Shown here one piece after another: positions 50,299-59,538 of a stretch of 64,000 bases of DNA; the stretch's first letter is position 1, and each line of letters opens with the position of its first letter. Made by a program: the position numbers and the translations under genes. Origin of the DNA: Palsa-1392 sp963819975 (GTDB lineage: Bacteria; Verrucomicrobiota; Verrucomicrobiia; Chthoniobacterales; UBA10450); NCBI GenBank assembly GCA_963819975.1, contig CAWFYE010000002.1, positions 186,001-250,000 on the forward strand, written 5' to 3'. A model generated the notes under the pieces. The model had not been told where the DNA came from, did no database searches, and was given only the letters and a program-made list of their open reading frames with translations.

Positions 50299-51699
50299 AT
50301 GGCCAAACACGAATACGCGCGGACACCGCCGAACATCACCACCATGCCGCCGGGCGTGCCCTACATCATTGGGAACGAGGCCGCCGAGCGCTTCTCCTTC
50401 TACGGGATGCGCTCCATCCTCATCATTTTCATGACCCAGTATCTGGTCACGAGCGGCGGGGCGACCGATCGCATGGGCGACGCGGAGGCGCGCCAGTATT
50501 TCGCGCTCTTTGTCGCGGCGGTTTATTTCCTCCCCATCCTCGGCGCCATTCTCGCGGAGGGTTTTATCGGGAAGTACCAGACCATCTTCTGGCTTTCGAT
50601 CGTTTATTGCTTTGGCCATTTCGCGTTGGCGTTGAATGACACCCGCCTCGGCCTTCTCATCGGTCTCGGCCTCATCTCCTTCGGGGCCGGCGGCATCAAA
50701 CCCTGCGTCTCGGCCAACGTCGGGGATCAGTTTGGCGAGTCGAACAAGCACCTGCTCTCGAAAGTTTTCGGCTGGTTTTATTTCTCGATTAACGCCGGCT
50801 CGTTCATCTCGACCATTGCCTGCCCGATTCTCCTCCATGACCCGCGCTTCGGTCCACGCTGGGCTTTTGGTTTACCGGGCGTCATGATGGTGCTGGCGAC
50901 AGTTTTCTTCTGGCTCGGTCGCAAGAAATTCGTGCACATCCGCCCCGGCGGTATGGGTTTTCTCAAACAGACGTTCAGCCGGGAAGGGCTTGGCGCGCTC
51001 GGCCGTCTCGCCATCGTCTACATTTTCGTGGCTGTCTTCTGGTCGCTTTGGGATCAGAGCAGCGGTGGTTCCTGGACTTTGCAGGCGCAGCACATGGACC
51101 TCCACTGGTTCGGAATGAACCTCCTCCCCTCGCAGGTGCAGACGGCCAATCCGATCCTCATTCTGATTTTCATTCCGATCGTGAATTATTTGCTCTATCC
51201 GATGATGGACAAGGTTTTCCCGCTCACTCCGCTGCGCAAAATCGGCATCGGCCTTTTCCTGACTGCGGGGAGTTACGTCGTCATCTGGTACATCCAGCAG
51301 ATGATCGACGCCGGCGGGAAGCCGAGCGTGAACTGGCAGTTCCTCGCCTACATCATCCTGACTCTGGGCGAAACGATGGTCTCGATCACTGGACTGGAGT
51401 TCTCCTACACGCAGGCGCCGAACAAAATGAAAAGCGCGGTCATGGCGCTCTGGCTCTTCACTGTCTCGATGGGCAATCTCTTCACCGCGGCGGTCAATTA
51501 TTTCATTCGTAACGCCGACGGCACCGTCAAGATGAGCGACCAGCAATATTTCCTCTTCTTCGCTGTCCTTATGTTTGTCGCGGCCGCCGTCTTCGTCATT
51601 TTTGCGATGTTCTATCGCGGCAAGACTTATCTCCAGTCACAGGTAACGGAAGACGAACTGGCGACCGAGCCTATGCTGTCGAGCGGCGCGCCGACCTGA
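50299..51699 (+). CDS. proton-dependent oligopeptide transporter (POT/PTR2)
   Basis: A 466-residue major-facilitator protein with about 12 membrane helices. The POT signature PYIIGNEAAERFSFYGMRSI carries the ExxER motif near the first helix, and FGAGGIKPCVSANVGDQF is the second signature. It imports di- and tripeptides with protons. The preceding S9 peptidase could supply such peptides, but the genes are divergent, so this is only suggestive. Confidence 0.94.
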   Translation: MAKHEYARTPPNITTMPPGVPYIIGNEAAERFSFYGMRSILIIFMTQYLVTSGGATDRMGDAEARQYFALFVAAVYFLPILGAILAEGFIGKYQTIFWLSIVYCFGHFALALNDTRLGLLIGLGLISFGAGGIKPCVSANVGDQFGESNKHLLSKVFGWFYFSINAGSFISTIACPILLHDPRFGPRWAFGLPGVMMVLATVFFWLGRKKFVHIRPGGMGFLKQTFSREGLGALGRLAIVYIFVAVFWSLWDQSSGGSWTLQAQHMDLHWFGMNLLPSQVQTANPILILIFIPIVNYLLYPMMDKVFPLTPLRKIGIGLFLTAGSYVVIWYIQQMIDAGGKPSVNWQFLAYIILTLGETMVSITGLEFSYTQAPNKMKSAVMALWLFTVSMGNLFTAAVNYFIRNADGTVKMSDQQYFLFFAVLMFVAAAVFVIFAMFYRGKTYLQSQVTEDELATEPMLSSGAPT

Positions 51700-51778
51700 C
51701 GCCTCCCGCGAATGCAACGCCAGGCACTGACTTCCAGCTTTCATTTCCACGGCTGGACGGTCATGATTTGAGTCTCGC

Positions 51779-53482
51779 ATGCCGCCGCCGAACGAAGAGT
51801 ATGTCCTCGATCTCCTGCGGAACGTTGGATTGCTGAGCCGCAAGCAGATCGAAGACGCCCGCGCCGAAAATGGTTCGACCAGTATCGTCGAGCGACTTGT
51901 TAGGCAGGGCCTCGTCACGGCCGACGACATTTCCCGGACCGTCGCCGCCCAGGCTCAGATGAATTGGATCGACCTCGCTGACATGGTCGTGCCACAGGAG
52001 GTGATCGACGAGATCAAGCCGCAGGACGCGCGCCGTTTCAAAATGATCCCGATCGCGCGGAACGAGCACGGTCTCGTCGTCGCCACTGGCGACCCGCTCG
52101 ATTTCGACAGCATCGACAGCCTCAGTTTTTTGTTGAAGCGCGAGATTGAGCTCGTCTGCACGACGCCGGAAAAAATTCGCCAGGCGCTGATCAACTATTA
52201 CGGCAGCGCAGAGGAGGCGGTCGATGTTTTGCGCGAGAAAATCGGCGATGCCGCGATGGAGGAACTCGACATTGCCGAAGGCGCGGAATTGCCGGAAGGC
52301 GAGGGGGGCGCCGCGCCGATCGTGCGCATGGTTTCGATGCTCCTGCTCGAGGCGCACAAGCTGGGTGCGAGTGATGTCCATCTCGAGCCGCTCGAGAAAA
52401 GTTTCCGCGTCCGCTTCCGCATCGATGGCGTCCTCCAGGAGATGCAATCGCCGCCAAAGAAGCTGCAATCGGCCATCATTAGCCGGCTCAAGATCATGAC
52501 TGGCTCGATGAGCATCGCGGAAAAGCGTCTCCCGCAGGACGGCCGCATTCAGGTGAAGATGGGCAAAAAGTCGATCGACCTCCGCGTCTCGACCGTCCCG
52601 ACGAACCACGGCGAAAGCATGGTCATGCGTCTGCTCGACAAATCGAGCCTGCTCCTCGGCCTGCCCGAGCTTGGTTTCCTGAGTGACGACCAGGAAATTT
52701 TCGAGCGGCTCCTGCACGCGCCCGACGGCATTCTGCTCGTCACCGGCCCGACCGGTTCCGGCAAGACGAGCACGCTTTACGCCTGCCTCAATTACATCAA
52801 CAAACCCGACCGCAAGATCATCACCGTCGAGGAGCCGGTCGAGTATCAGATGAACGGGATCAATCAGGTGCAGGTGAATTCCGAGATCGGGATGACTTTT
52901 CCCGCCGCGCTCCGCTCTATTCTGCGGCAGGCGCCGAACATCATCATGATCGGTGAAATTCGCGACCTGGAGACGGCCGCGGTCGCGACCAATGCCAGCC
53001 TCACGGGTCACCTCGTCTTCAGCACCCTGCACACAAACGACGCGCCCTCCGCCATCGCGCGCCTGATCGATATCGGAGTGCAGCCTTTTCTGGTCGCGAC
53101 TTCCATCCGCGCCATCATGGCCCAGCGCCTCGTTAGGCGGCTCTGCATTAAGTGCAAGGAACCGGGGCACCTCTCGGACTCCGAGCTGCGCGGTTTGCAG
53201 ATCGAGGCTTCACAACTGGGCGAAGCGAACGTCATGCGCCCGGTCGGTTGCGACGTCTGCCGCCAGACTGGTTACAAGGGTCGGATGGGAATCTTCGAGC
53301 TCTTCGAGATCGACGACGAAGTGCGCCACATGGTCAACAACCGCACCTCGACCATGGCGCTCCGCCAGCGCGCCCGCGAGCTCGGCATGCGCACCCTGCG
53401 CGAAGATGGAGTGCGCAAGGTGCTGGCTGGGATGACTTCGGCCGAGGAAGTGATTTCGATCACGATTGGAGATGCGAATTAG
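51779..53482 (+). CDS. pilB: GspE/PilB-type secretion or pilus assembly ATPase, copy 1
   Basis: A 567-residue ATPase. Residues 1-160 are the N-terminal GspE/PilB domain; the core has Walker A GPTGSGKT at 323-330, the Asp box VEEPVEYQ, Walker B IIMIGEIRDLETA and the His box TLHTNDAPSA. The tetracysteine zinc site is present (CIKCKEP ... CDVCRQTGYKG). It powers extension of a type IV pilus or type II secretion pseudopilus. A second pilB follows after 17 bases, then pilC. Confidence 0.94.
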   Translation: MPPPNEEYVLDLLRNVGLLSRKQIEDARAENGSTSIVERLVRQGLVTADDISRTVAAQAQMNWIDLADMVVPQEVIDEIKPQDARRFKMIPIARNEHGLVVATGDPLDFDSIDSLSFLLKREIELVCTTPEKIRQALINYYGSAEEAVDVLREKIGDAAMEELDIAEGAELPEGEGGAAPIVRMVSMLLLEAHKLGASDVHLEPLEKSFRVRFRIDGVLQEMQSPPKKLQSAIISRLKIMTGSMSIAEKRLPQDGRIQVKMGKKSIDLRVSTVPTNHGESMVMRLLDKSSLLLGLPELGFLSDDQEIFERLLHAPDGILLVTGPTGSGKTSTLYACLNYINKPDRKIITVEEPVEYQMNGINQVQVNSEIGMTFPAALRSILRQAPNIIMIGEIRDLETAAVATNASLTGHLVFSTLHTNDAPSAIARLIDIGVQPFLVATSIRAIMAQRLVRRLCIKCKEPGHLSDSELRGLQIEASQLGEANVMRPVGCDVCRQTGYKGRMGIFELFEIDDEVRHMVNNRTSTMALRQRARELGMRTLREDGVRKVLAGMTSAEEVISITIGDAN

Positions 53483-53499
53483 ATAATTTTGCCTAACGA

Positions 53500-55188
53500 A
53501 TGAACAACGAACGCATCGCCGATTTCTTCATCGACCAGGGCCTGATGGACCGGGAACAGGCCGATGATGTTCTGCTCGAGACGACGCAGAACGGGAAAGC
53601 GATCGAGCGGGCGCTGGTCGATCATGGCATTGTCGACGAAGAGCAGTTTTATTTTGCGATCGCCGATGCCCTTGGGACGGAGGTGGTGGATCTGGAAGCG
53701 ATCGAATTTTCGCCGCAGATTCTGCGCCTCGTCCCGGCTGGCCTCGCACGTCTCCATCGCGCCTTGCCGATCGGGGAGCAGGATAATGCGATCAAGGTCG
53801 CGCTCGTCGATCCGCTCGATACCCAGACGATCGAGGACCTTCGCTTTGCGTTAGGGCGCGACATTGAGGTCGTCCTCGCGCCCAGTCTCGAGATCGAGGA
53901 ACGGCTTCGCAAACACTACGGCGAAGACACCTCCAGCATGGAGGACATCCTCAAGCGGCTCGGCGAAGCCGGAGAGCTCATGACCCTCGACGGCGACAAA
54001 TCGATCGGGGCCAACATCGAAGCCGAGGCCAGCGCGACTCCGATCGTTCGGTTTGTCGATCTCATCCTTTATCAGGCGATCCAGGACCGGGCGAGCGACA
54101 TCCATTTCGAACCCTTCGAGGCCGAGTTCAAAGTTCGTTACCGGGTCGACGGCGCGCTTTACGAAATGGCTCCGCCGCCCCGCCATCTCGCGCTTCCCGT
54201 CATCTCGCGCGTCAAGGTGATGGCGAATATGAACATCGCCGAGTGCCGCCTGCCGCAGGATGGTCGCATCCAGAAAAATATTGCGGGGCGCGCAGTCGAT
54301 CTCCGCGTTTCCACTTTGCCGACGCAATTTGGCGAAAGCGTCGTCCTGCGCGTCCTCGATCGCTCGACCGTAAACCTCGATCTGGAGGCCCTGGGAATGC
54401 CGGATTACATTCTCAATTACATCCTCGAGGTGATTAATCGGCCTAACGGAATCTTCATCGTTACCGGCCCGACCGGTTCAGGGAAAACGACCACGCTTTA
54501 TTCCTGCCTGCGCAAAATCAATACGATTGATTCCAAGCTCCTGACTGCGGAAGAACCGGTCGAGTACGACCTCGAAGGCGTCATGCAGGTGCCGGTGAAC
54601 GACGCCATCGGCCTCAGCTTCGCCCGTGTCCTGCGCGCTTTTCTGCGCCAGGATCCCGACCGCATCATGGTCGGTGAAACGCGCGACCTGGAGACCGCGC
54701 AGATCGCGATCCAGGCTTCGCTCACCGGGCACCTCGTCTTTACCACCCTGCACACCAACGACGCCCCCGGCGCAATCGCCCGCCTCATCGACATGGGGGT
54801 CGAACCTTTTCTCATCTCTTCCACCCTCGAAGCCGTGCTGGGTCAGCGCCTCATCCGCAGCATCTGTCCCGATTGCCGGATCGATTATCAGCCTAACGAA
54901 TCGCTCCTCGCCCAGCTCAACCTGTCCCCGCACGAAATTGGACAGCGCCATTTTTACTACGGCCGGGGCTGCGACAAATGCAATCGCACCGGCTACAAGG
55001 GCCGCAAGGGCATCTATGAGCTAATGCGCATCACCGACCCGATTCGCGTCCTGATCAATGAGCGCGCCCCGTCCGTTGTGTTAAAACAAAAAGCGGTCGA
55101 ACTCGGAATGGTGACCCTGCGGCAGGACGGGATTCGAAGCATTTTCGAGGGCGACACGACGATCGAGGAAGTGCTCAAGTACACCTAG
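53500..55188 (+). CDS. pilB: GspE/PilB-type ATPase, copy 2
   Basis: A 562-residue paralog of the previous gene with the same layout: Walker A GPTGSGKT starts at residue 323, then EEPVEYD, RIMVGETRDLETA, TLHTNDAPGA, and zinc cysteines CPDCRID and CDKCNRTGYKG. The ATG at 53500 comes directly after a CCTAACGA word in the place of a ribosome binding site. Two tandem ATPases suggest a hetero-oligomeric motor or two alternative motors. Neither looks like a PilT retraction ATPase, which lacks the N-terminal domain. Confidence 0.94.
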   Translation: MNNERIADFFIDQGLMDREQADDVLLETTQNGKAIERALVDHGIVDEEQFYFAIADALGTEVVDLEAIEFSPQILRLVPAGLARLHRALPIGEQDNAIKVALVDPLDTQTIEDLRFALGRDIEVVLAPSLEIEERLRKHYGEDTSSMEDILKRLGEAGELMTLDGDKSIGANIEAEASATPIVRFVDLILYQAIQDRASDIHFEPFEAEFKVRYRVDGALYEMAPPPRHLALPVISRVKVMANMNIAECRLPQDGRIQKNIAGRAVDLRVSTLPTQFGESVVLRVLDRSTVNLDLEALGMPDYILNYILEVINRPNGIFIVTGPTGSGKTTTLYSCLRKINTIDSKLLTAEEPVEYDLEGVMQVPVNDAIGLSFARVLRAFLRQDPDRIMVGETRDLETAQIAIQASLTGHLVFTTLHTNDAPGAIARLIDMGVEPFLISSTLEAVLGQRLIRSICPDCRIDYQPNESLLAQLNLSPHEIGQRHFYYGRGCDKCNRTGYKGRKGIYELMRITDPIRVLINERAPSVVLKQKAVELGMVTLRQDGIRSIFEGDTTIEEVLKYT

Positions 55189-55260
55189 AATCCGGGTAGC
55201 TGAGCACAAGGCTCGACAGCGCTTTTTCTCTTCTCTATTCTCGCGCTCGCTCGTTTTCTT

Positions 55261-56550
55261 ATGCCGCGATTCACCTATACAGCGCTCGACTCCCGTGGCC
55301 AGGAATCCACTGGCCTGGTCGAAGCGTCTTCTACCAATGACGCCATCGGCCAATTGCGCCAGGCCGGCTATTTTCCGACCAACGTTTTCGAGGAAGGCCA
55401 GGGCGGGGTCGCGGAAAGGAAAGCGCGTCGTGGGGCCAAGACGGCTGCCTCCGCGCCGAGTGCGGGTAAGAAGAAAGGGATCGTTCTTTTCGCAAAGAAG
55501 ACCGTCAAAGCCAAAATCCTGATGGTCTTTACCCGGCAGCTCGCGACCCTGATCGACGCCGGCCTGCCGCTCCTGCGCGGGCTCAACGTCCTTGCTAAAC
55601 AGGAGCGTGACGTTCTGCTCAAGGACACGATCAATCAGCTGGCCGATTCCGTGCAGGGCGGCAGCACTTTCTCCGAGAGTCTCGCCCAGCATCCGAGAAT
55701 TTTTAACAAGCTCTTCGTCAACATGGTGAAAGCCGGCGAACTCGGCGGTGTCCTCGAACTCGTTCTCAGCCGTCTGGCGGAGTTCCAGGAAAAGGCGCAA
55801 AAGGTCAAAAACAAGGTCAAGTCGGCGATGATTTATCCGGTTATCGTTCTCTCTCTGGCCATGATCATCATGGCGTTCCTGATGGTGTTCATCGTGCCGA
55901 AGTTCGAATCGATCTTCCACGATATGCTGGGCGATAAACCGCTCCCGGCGATCACTCAGTTCGTCATCGGGATCAGTGGTTTCATGCAGAACCATTGGCT
56001 GCTCTTGATTGGCGGGTTTGTTGCCCTGATTTTCATCTACAAGGCCGTCTCCCGGACCCCGGCCGGGCGGGCCACGATCGATCGGCTCGCCTTGCACGCG
56101 CCGCTCTTTGGTGACCTGACTCGGAAGAGCTCAATCTCGCGTTTTGCACGAACGTTAGGCACGCTCGTCACGAGCGGCGTTCCGATTCTGCAGGCGCTTA
56201 ATATCACCCGCGAAACCGCCGGCAACACTGTCATCGCCAACGCTATTTCGCAGGTCCACGATTCGGTTAAGGAAGGCGAATCGATCGTCCAGCCGCTAGA
56301 ATCGAGTAGAGCCTTTCCGCCGATGGTCATCAGTATGGTCGACGTCGGTGAAGAGACCGGTCAGTTGCCCGAGATGCTGCTCAAGATCGCGGAAGTTTAC
56401 GACGACGAAGTCGACAACTCAGTTGCCGGCCTGACCTCGATGCTGGAGCCAATCATGATTGTCATGCTCGCGGTCATCGTCGGCACGATCGTGATCGCGT
56501 TGTTCATGCCTCTGATCAGCATCATCGGCGGACTGCAGGCGCAGACCTAG
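55261..56550 (+). CDS. pilC: GspF/PilC-type inner-membrane platform protein
   Basis: A 429-residue protein with two GspF domains (MVFTRQLATLIDAGLPLLRG; SRFARTLGTLVTSGVPILQA) and three to four membrane helices, including a C-terminal one. The N-terminal extension (TYTALDSRGQESTGLVEASS) is normal for PilC. It lies in the inner membrane and anchors the ATPase and pilin. It follows the second pilB by 72 bases. Confidence 0.93.
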   Translation: MPRFTYTALDSRGQESTGLVEASSTNDAIGQLRQAGYFPTNVFEEGQGGVAERKARRGAKTAASAPSAGKKKGIVLFAKKTVKAKILMVFTRQLATLIDAGLPLLRGLNVLAKQERDVLLKDTINQLADSVQGGSTFSESLAQHPRIFNKLFVNMVKAGELGGVLELVLSRLAEFQEKAQKVKNKVKSAMIYPVIVLSLAMIIMAFLMVFIVPKFESIFHDMLGDKPLPAITQFVIGISGFMQNHWLLLIGGFVALIFIYKAVSRTPAGRATIDRLALHAPLFGDLTRKSSISRFARTLGTLVTSGVPILQALNITRETAGNTVIANAISQVHDSVKEGESIVQPLESSRAFPPMVISMVDVGEETGQLPEMLLKIAEVYDDEVDNSVAGLTSMLEPIMIVMLAVIVGTIVIALFMPLISIIGGLQAQT

Positions 56551-56553
56551 CGA

Positions 56554-57144
56554 ATGCAAGTTGCGCGCCGCAAGATCGCCGCAGGCTGTAGCGGCGGCCG
56601 TGTCGGCCACGAAACGGATCGGGGAGCGGGCGACACGCCCGCCTCTAGATTCGCTTTCACGATCGTCGAGGTTCTGGTCGTGATGGCGATCATCCTAGTC
56701 CTCGCGGGCCTGATCCTGGCGACGAGCAGCTACGTGCACAACAAAGGCGCCCGCTCCCGCGCCGAAGCCCAGATCGCCGCCATGTCGGCCGCGCTTGAAA
56801 ATTATAAGGCGGATAATGGGATTTACCCGGCAAACTCGACCTTAGTTCCAACAGAGCCGAACCCAACGAATTATCAGGCCGCGAGTAAGATACTTTTCCA
56901 GAGCTTGACCGGAGATTCCGACATCGATGGACAACCCGGTCCCAGCACTTCCTACATGGCATTGAAGCCAAATCAGATTGGGGGCACTTCACCGGCTTTT
57001 TTTGTGAAAGACCCTTTTGGCAACAGTTATGGATACTCCACCGTCGGACCCACCGGTGGTGGCTACAACCCGACCTTCGATCTCTGGAGCACCGCCGGTT
57101 CAACAACCGACACGGGCAAATCTGGCTGGGTCAAAAACTGGTGA
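56554..57144 (+). CDS. GspG-like pseudopilin with a repeat-derived leader
   Basis: A 196-residue pseudopilin with the class III signal RFA|FTIVEVLVVMAIILVLAG, where the prepilin peptidase would cut after Ala34, then the GspG-like region (NKGARSRAEAQIAAMSAALE, NYKADNGIYP) and DPFGNSYGYST. The leader is unusually long because a 63-base repeat (56586-56648) is inserted in frame, adding about 21 residues. Whether it is still processed is unclear. It starts three bases after the pilC stop. Confidence 0.85.
   Translation: MQVARRKIAAGCSGGRVGHETDRGAGDTPASRFAFTIVEVLVVMAIILVLAGLILATSSYVHNKGARSRAEAQIAAMSAALENYKADNGIYPANSTLVPTEPNPTNYQAASKILFQSLTGDSDIDGQPGPSTSYMALKPNQIGGTSPAFFVKDPFGNSYGYSTVGPTGGGYNPTFDLWSTAGSTTDTGKSGWVKNW
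56586..56648 (+). repeat. GGCGGCCGTGTCGG repeat element inside a coding leader
   Basis: The left end reads TGTAGCGGCGGCCGTGTCGG and the right end GCGGGCGACACGCCCGCC then TCTAG. These match 7106-7183. It lies in frame within the pseudopilin leader. Confidence 0.7.
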
Positions 57145-57145
57145 G

Positions 57146-58180
57146 CTAGTGCACCACCACGACGACGCGTCGATTTACTTCCTGCTCTTCGATCGACGCA
57201 TCCGGTGACGTGAGCAGATTCGCTTTCCCGTAGCCGCGCGTTTCGATCTGCGCTGGATTAATTCCCAGCACCCCGACCAGATATCCTTTCACGCTTTCCG
57301 CCCGGCGCCGGCTCAAGTCGAGATTGTATTCCTCCGATCCATACGAATCGGTGTAACCCTCGAGCGTGAAGGTCGCGTTCGAGTTTCGCTTGATCAGGAT
57401 CGCGACCTTTTGCAGTTGTTCGACCGCGCCGCCGCTCAGGTCCGCGCTGTCGTAGGCAAAAAGCTGATTGTTAGGCATCTTGAATTTGGTTCCCGACCCG
57501 AGCGGTCCCTTCTGTGAAAGGAGCGACTCGAGATCGCTGAAACCCGGCGCCCGATCGGTCCGCGGCCCGGTGCTGTCACCCGGGATGGCATTGAAATTAT
57601 TTGGACGCTTGATCGTCGTGCTCGTCGCCAATTCCGTTCCAGTCATGGCGGGTTGCGGACGCCCGGACTCCGGGACGTTGTTAAGCTGCGCCTGCGTGCG
57701 CTTCGCATTCGGCGCTTTCTCGAGTGACTGCGCCGTCGTTCGCTCAATTTCGTTGATGACCGAGTTCAAATTCGTCTGCTCGACCTGCGGTTTGTCGGGC
57801 AGAACATCGCGCGTGTCGTCCGGCATCGCGGCCGTCGAATGCACCTCTTGGAGCAGCTTGTCGAAGGACTTCTGGTCATCCGGCAACTGCACGTCGGTTT
57901 TGTCCGGGTTTGGCTTCGCCGCCTCCGTGGCTGAACTGGCGGCCGCCTGGTCGAGCGGTTTCGGGGCTGTATCCACGCTCGTCACTTTGAATGTTGGCGG
58001 CTGCCGTTTTCCGATCCCGAGCGGGACTGAGGCCTGAAATCCGGTGCGATAAAAGAAAAAGCAGAGCAACCCATGAAGCACGAGGGACATGATGAGCCCG
58101 ACCAGGAGCCAGTTCCGCTGTTTGCTCCGACCCGACCAGACCGGTAGCGGCTCGGGAGCGCGGGCGGTGACGGCATTCAT
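57146..58180 (-). CDS. OmpA-domain protein with N-terminal membrane anchor
   Basis: A 344-residue protein with one N-terminal helix (NWLLVGLIMSLVLHGLLCFF), a ~170-residue linker rich in Asp/Gln/Pro, and a C-terminal OmpA peptidoglycan-binding domain (FTLEGYTDSYGSEEYNLDLS, RRRAESVKGYLVGVLGI). The N-terminal layout recalls TonB-like anchors. The domain would bind the cell wall and could link envelope layers or a pilus base. It is convergent with the pseudopilin, one base apart. Confidence 0.88.
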   Translation of the reverse strand: MNAVTARAPEPLPVWSGRSKQRNWLLVGLIMSLVLHGLLCFFFYRTGFQASVPLGIGKRQPPTFKVTSVDTAPKPLDQAAASSATEAAKPNPDKTDVQLPDDQKSFDKLLQEVHSTAAMPDDTRDVLPDKPQVEQTNLNSVINEIERTTAQSLEKAPNAKRTQAQLNNVPESGRPQPAMTGTELATSTTIKRPNNFNAIPGDSTGPRTDRAPGFSDLESLLSQKGPLGSGTKFKMPNNQLFAYDSADLSGGAVEQLQKVAILIKRNSNATFTLEGYTDSYGSEEYNLDLSRRRAESVKGYLVGVLGINPAQIETRGYGKANLLTSPDASIEEQEVNRRVVVVVH

Positions 58181-58249
58181 GGCGAGTTAGACACAAGACT
58201 CGTGAAAATGTTTGTCAAACCTTCGGACTCTGTTGCGGAGTGCGCTCCC

Positions 58250-59023
58250 CTAACGAATGCTCCCGCGCGTCCGATCGGCGAAACTGCGAGCGGCCCGCCG
58301 GATTTCTTCCGCCACCTGCACGACCGGCGAGACAAATTTCGGCGTAAACCAGGGATACAAACCGATCAGGTCATGCGTGACCAGAATCTGACCGTCGCAA
58401 TGTTCGCCCGAGCCGATCCCAATCGTCGGGATGCCGATCGCCTCTGTGATCTGCCGGGCGGTCTCCGCCGCCACGATCTCGAGCACGACCGAAAAAGCGC
58501 CCGCCGTCTCGACGGCGCGCGCATCCTGCAGGAGGCGTTCCGCCTCGACCGCGCTGCGGCCTTTCACCTTGTAGCCGCCTTCCAGGCGCACGCTCTGGGG
58601 CAACATGCCGATGTGCGCCATGAGCGGAATATTTGCCCCTACGATCGCCTCGATCTGCGCCACGTGGCTGGCGCCGCCTTCCAGTTTGACCGCTTGCGCG
58701 CCCGCCGCCACGAGGCGCCGTGCATTGGCGACTGCTTCCTCCGGCGTGTCGTAGGTGCCGATGGACAGATCGGCCACCAGGAGCGCTCGCTTCACTCCGC
58801 GCGCCGCCGCCCGGGTGTGGTGCAGCATTTCTTCGAATGTTACTTCGGTCGTGTCGTCGTAACCGAGGACGACCATGCCTAACGAGTCGCCGACCAGGAT
58901 GATGTCGATCCCGCTTTCGTCGAGCAGGCGGGCCGTCGGATAATCATAGGCGGTCAACGCCGTGATGCGTTCGCCGCGACTTTTACGGGCGCGAAAATCC
59001 TCCATCGTCGCCGACACTACCAT
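58250..59023 (-). CDS. panB: 3-methyl-2-oxobutanoate hydroxymethyltransferase
   Basis: A 257-residue enzyme of pantothenate synthesis. Motifs: ITALTAYDYPTARLLDESGI, ILVGDSLGMVVLGYDDTTEV, and GIGSGEHCDGQILVTHDLIG with the metal and substrate groups. A start at the next ATG (59005) is possible, but 59023 overlaps the folK stop by seven bases. The stop TAG lies in a CCTAACGA word. It is the last gene of the dapF-dapA-dapB-folK-panB run. Confidence 0.95.
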   Translation of the reverse strand: MVVSATMEDFRARKSRGERITALTAYDYPTARLLDESGIDIILVGDSLGMVVLGYDDTTEVTFEEMLHHTRAAARGVKRALLVADLSIGTYDTPEEAVANARRLVAAGAQAVKLEGGASHVAQIEAIVGANIPLMAHIGMLPQSVRLEGGYKVKGRSAVEAERLLQDARAVETAGAFSVVLEIVAAETARQITEAIGIPTIGIGSGEHCDGQILVTHDLIGLYPWFTPKFVSPVVQVAEEIRRAARSFADRTRGSIR

Positions 59024-59517
59024 TGTCGTGCGGAACGCACCACCGAAGGTGAAGGCGACAATTCTTCGGCCAATTCGCGGATCGTTTTGGCCTGGCCGGA
59101 GAGGACGAGGTTAGGCCGGAGTTCGGCCAGAGGTTGAAGAACAAAACCGCGCAGGTGGAGACGCGGGTGTGGGAGTTGCAGGCCCGGTTCATCGAGGGGG
59201 CGCGGGCCATGATAGAGCAAATCGAGATCTATCGTGCGCGAGCGATTGCGGGCGTGCCCAGGCGGCCGGCCGAGCGCATCTTCGATTTCTCGCAGCGCTT
59301 CCAGCAGCCGGCGAGAGGAACCGCCATATCCGATTTCGACGACCGCGTTCAGAAACTTCTCCGCTCCCGGTTCGCACTCGACCGGCTCGGTCTCGTAGAG
59401 GACGGAGGAAAGAAACGGAGGAGTGACCTCGGACAGGGCGAAGATCTGCTCCCGTGCGGTCGTTAGGCTGAGCAAGCGCTCGCCCAGATTTGCGCCCAGC
59501 GCGATACCCGCTCTCAT
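59017..59517 (-). CDS. folK: 6-hydroxymethyl-7,8-dihydropterin pyrophosphokinase
   Basis: A 166-residue folate enzyme. It starts GIALGANLGERLLSLTTARE and carries the FLNAVVEI strand, and the signature RNRSRTIDLDLLYHG of HPPK. Length is typical. It follows dapB (21 bases between) and overlaps panB by seven. Folate and lysine genes share the transcript. Confidence 0.95.
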   Translation of the reverse strand: MRAGIALGANLGERLLSLTTAREQIFALSEVTPPFLSSVLYETEPVECEPGAEKFLNAVVEIGYGGSSRRLLEALREIEDALGRPPGHARNRSRTIDLDLLYHGPRPLDEPGLQLPHPRLHLRGFVLQPLAELRPNLVLSGQAKTIRELAEELSPSPSVVRSARQW

Positions 59518-59538
59518 GCCTGTGTCCCCCGGAATTCG

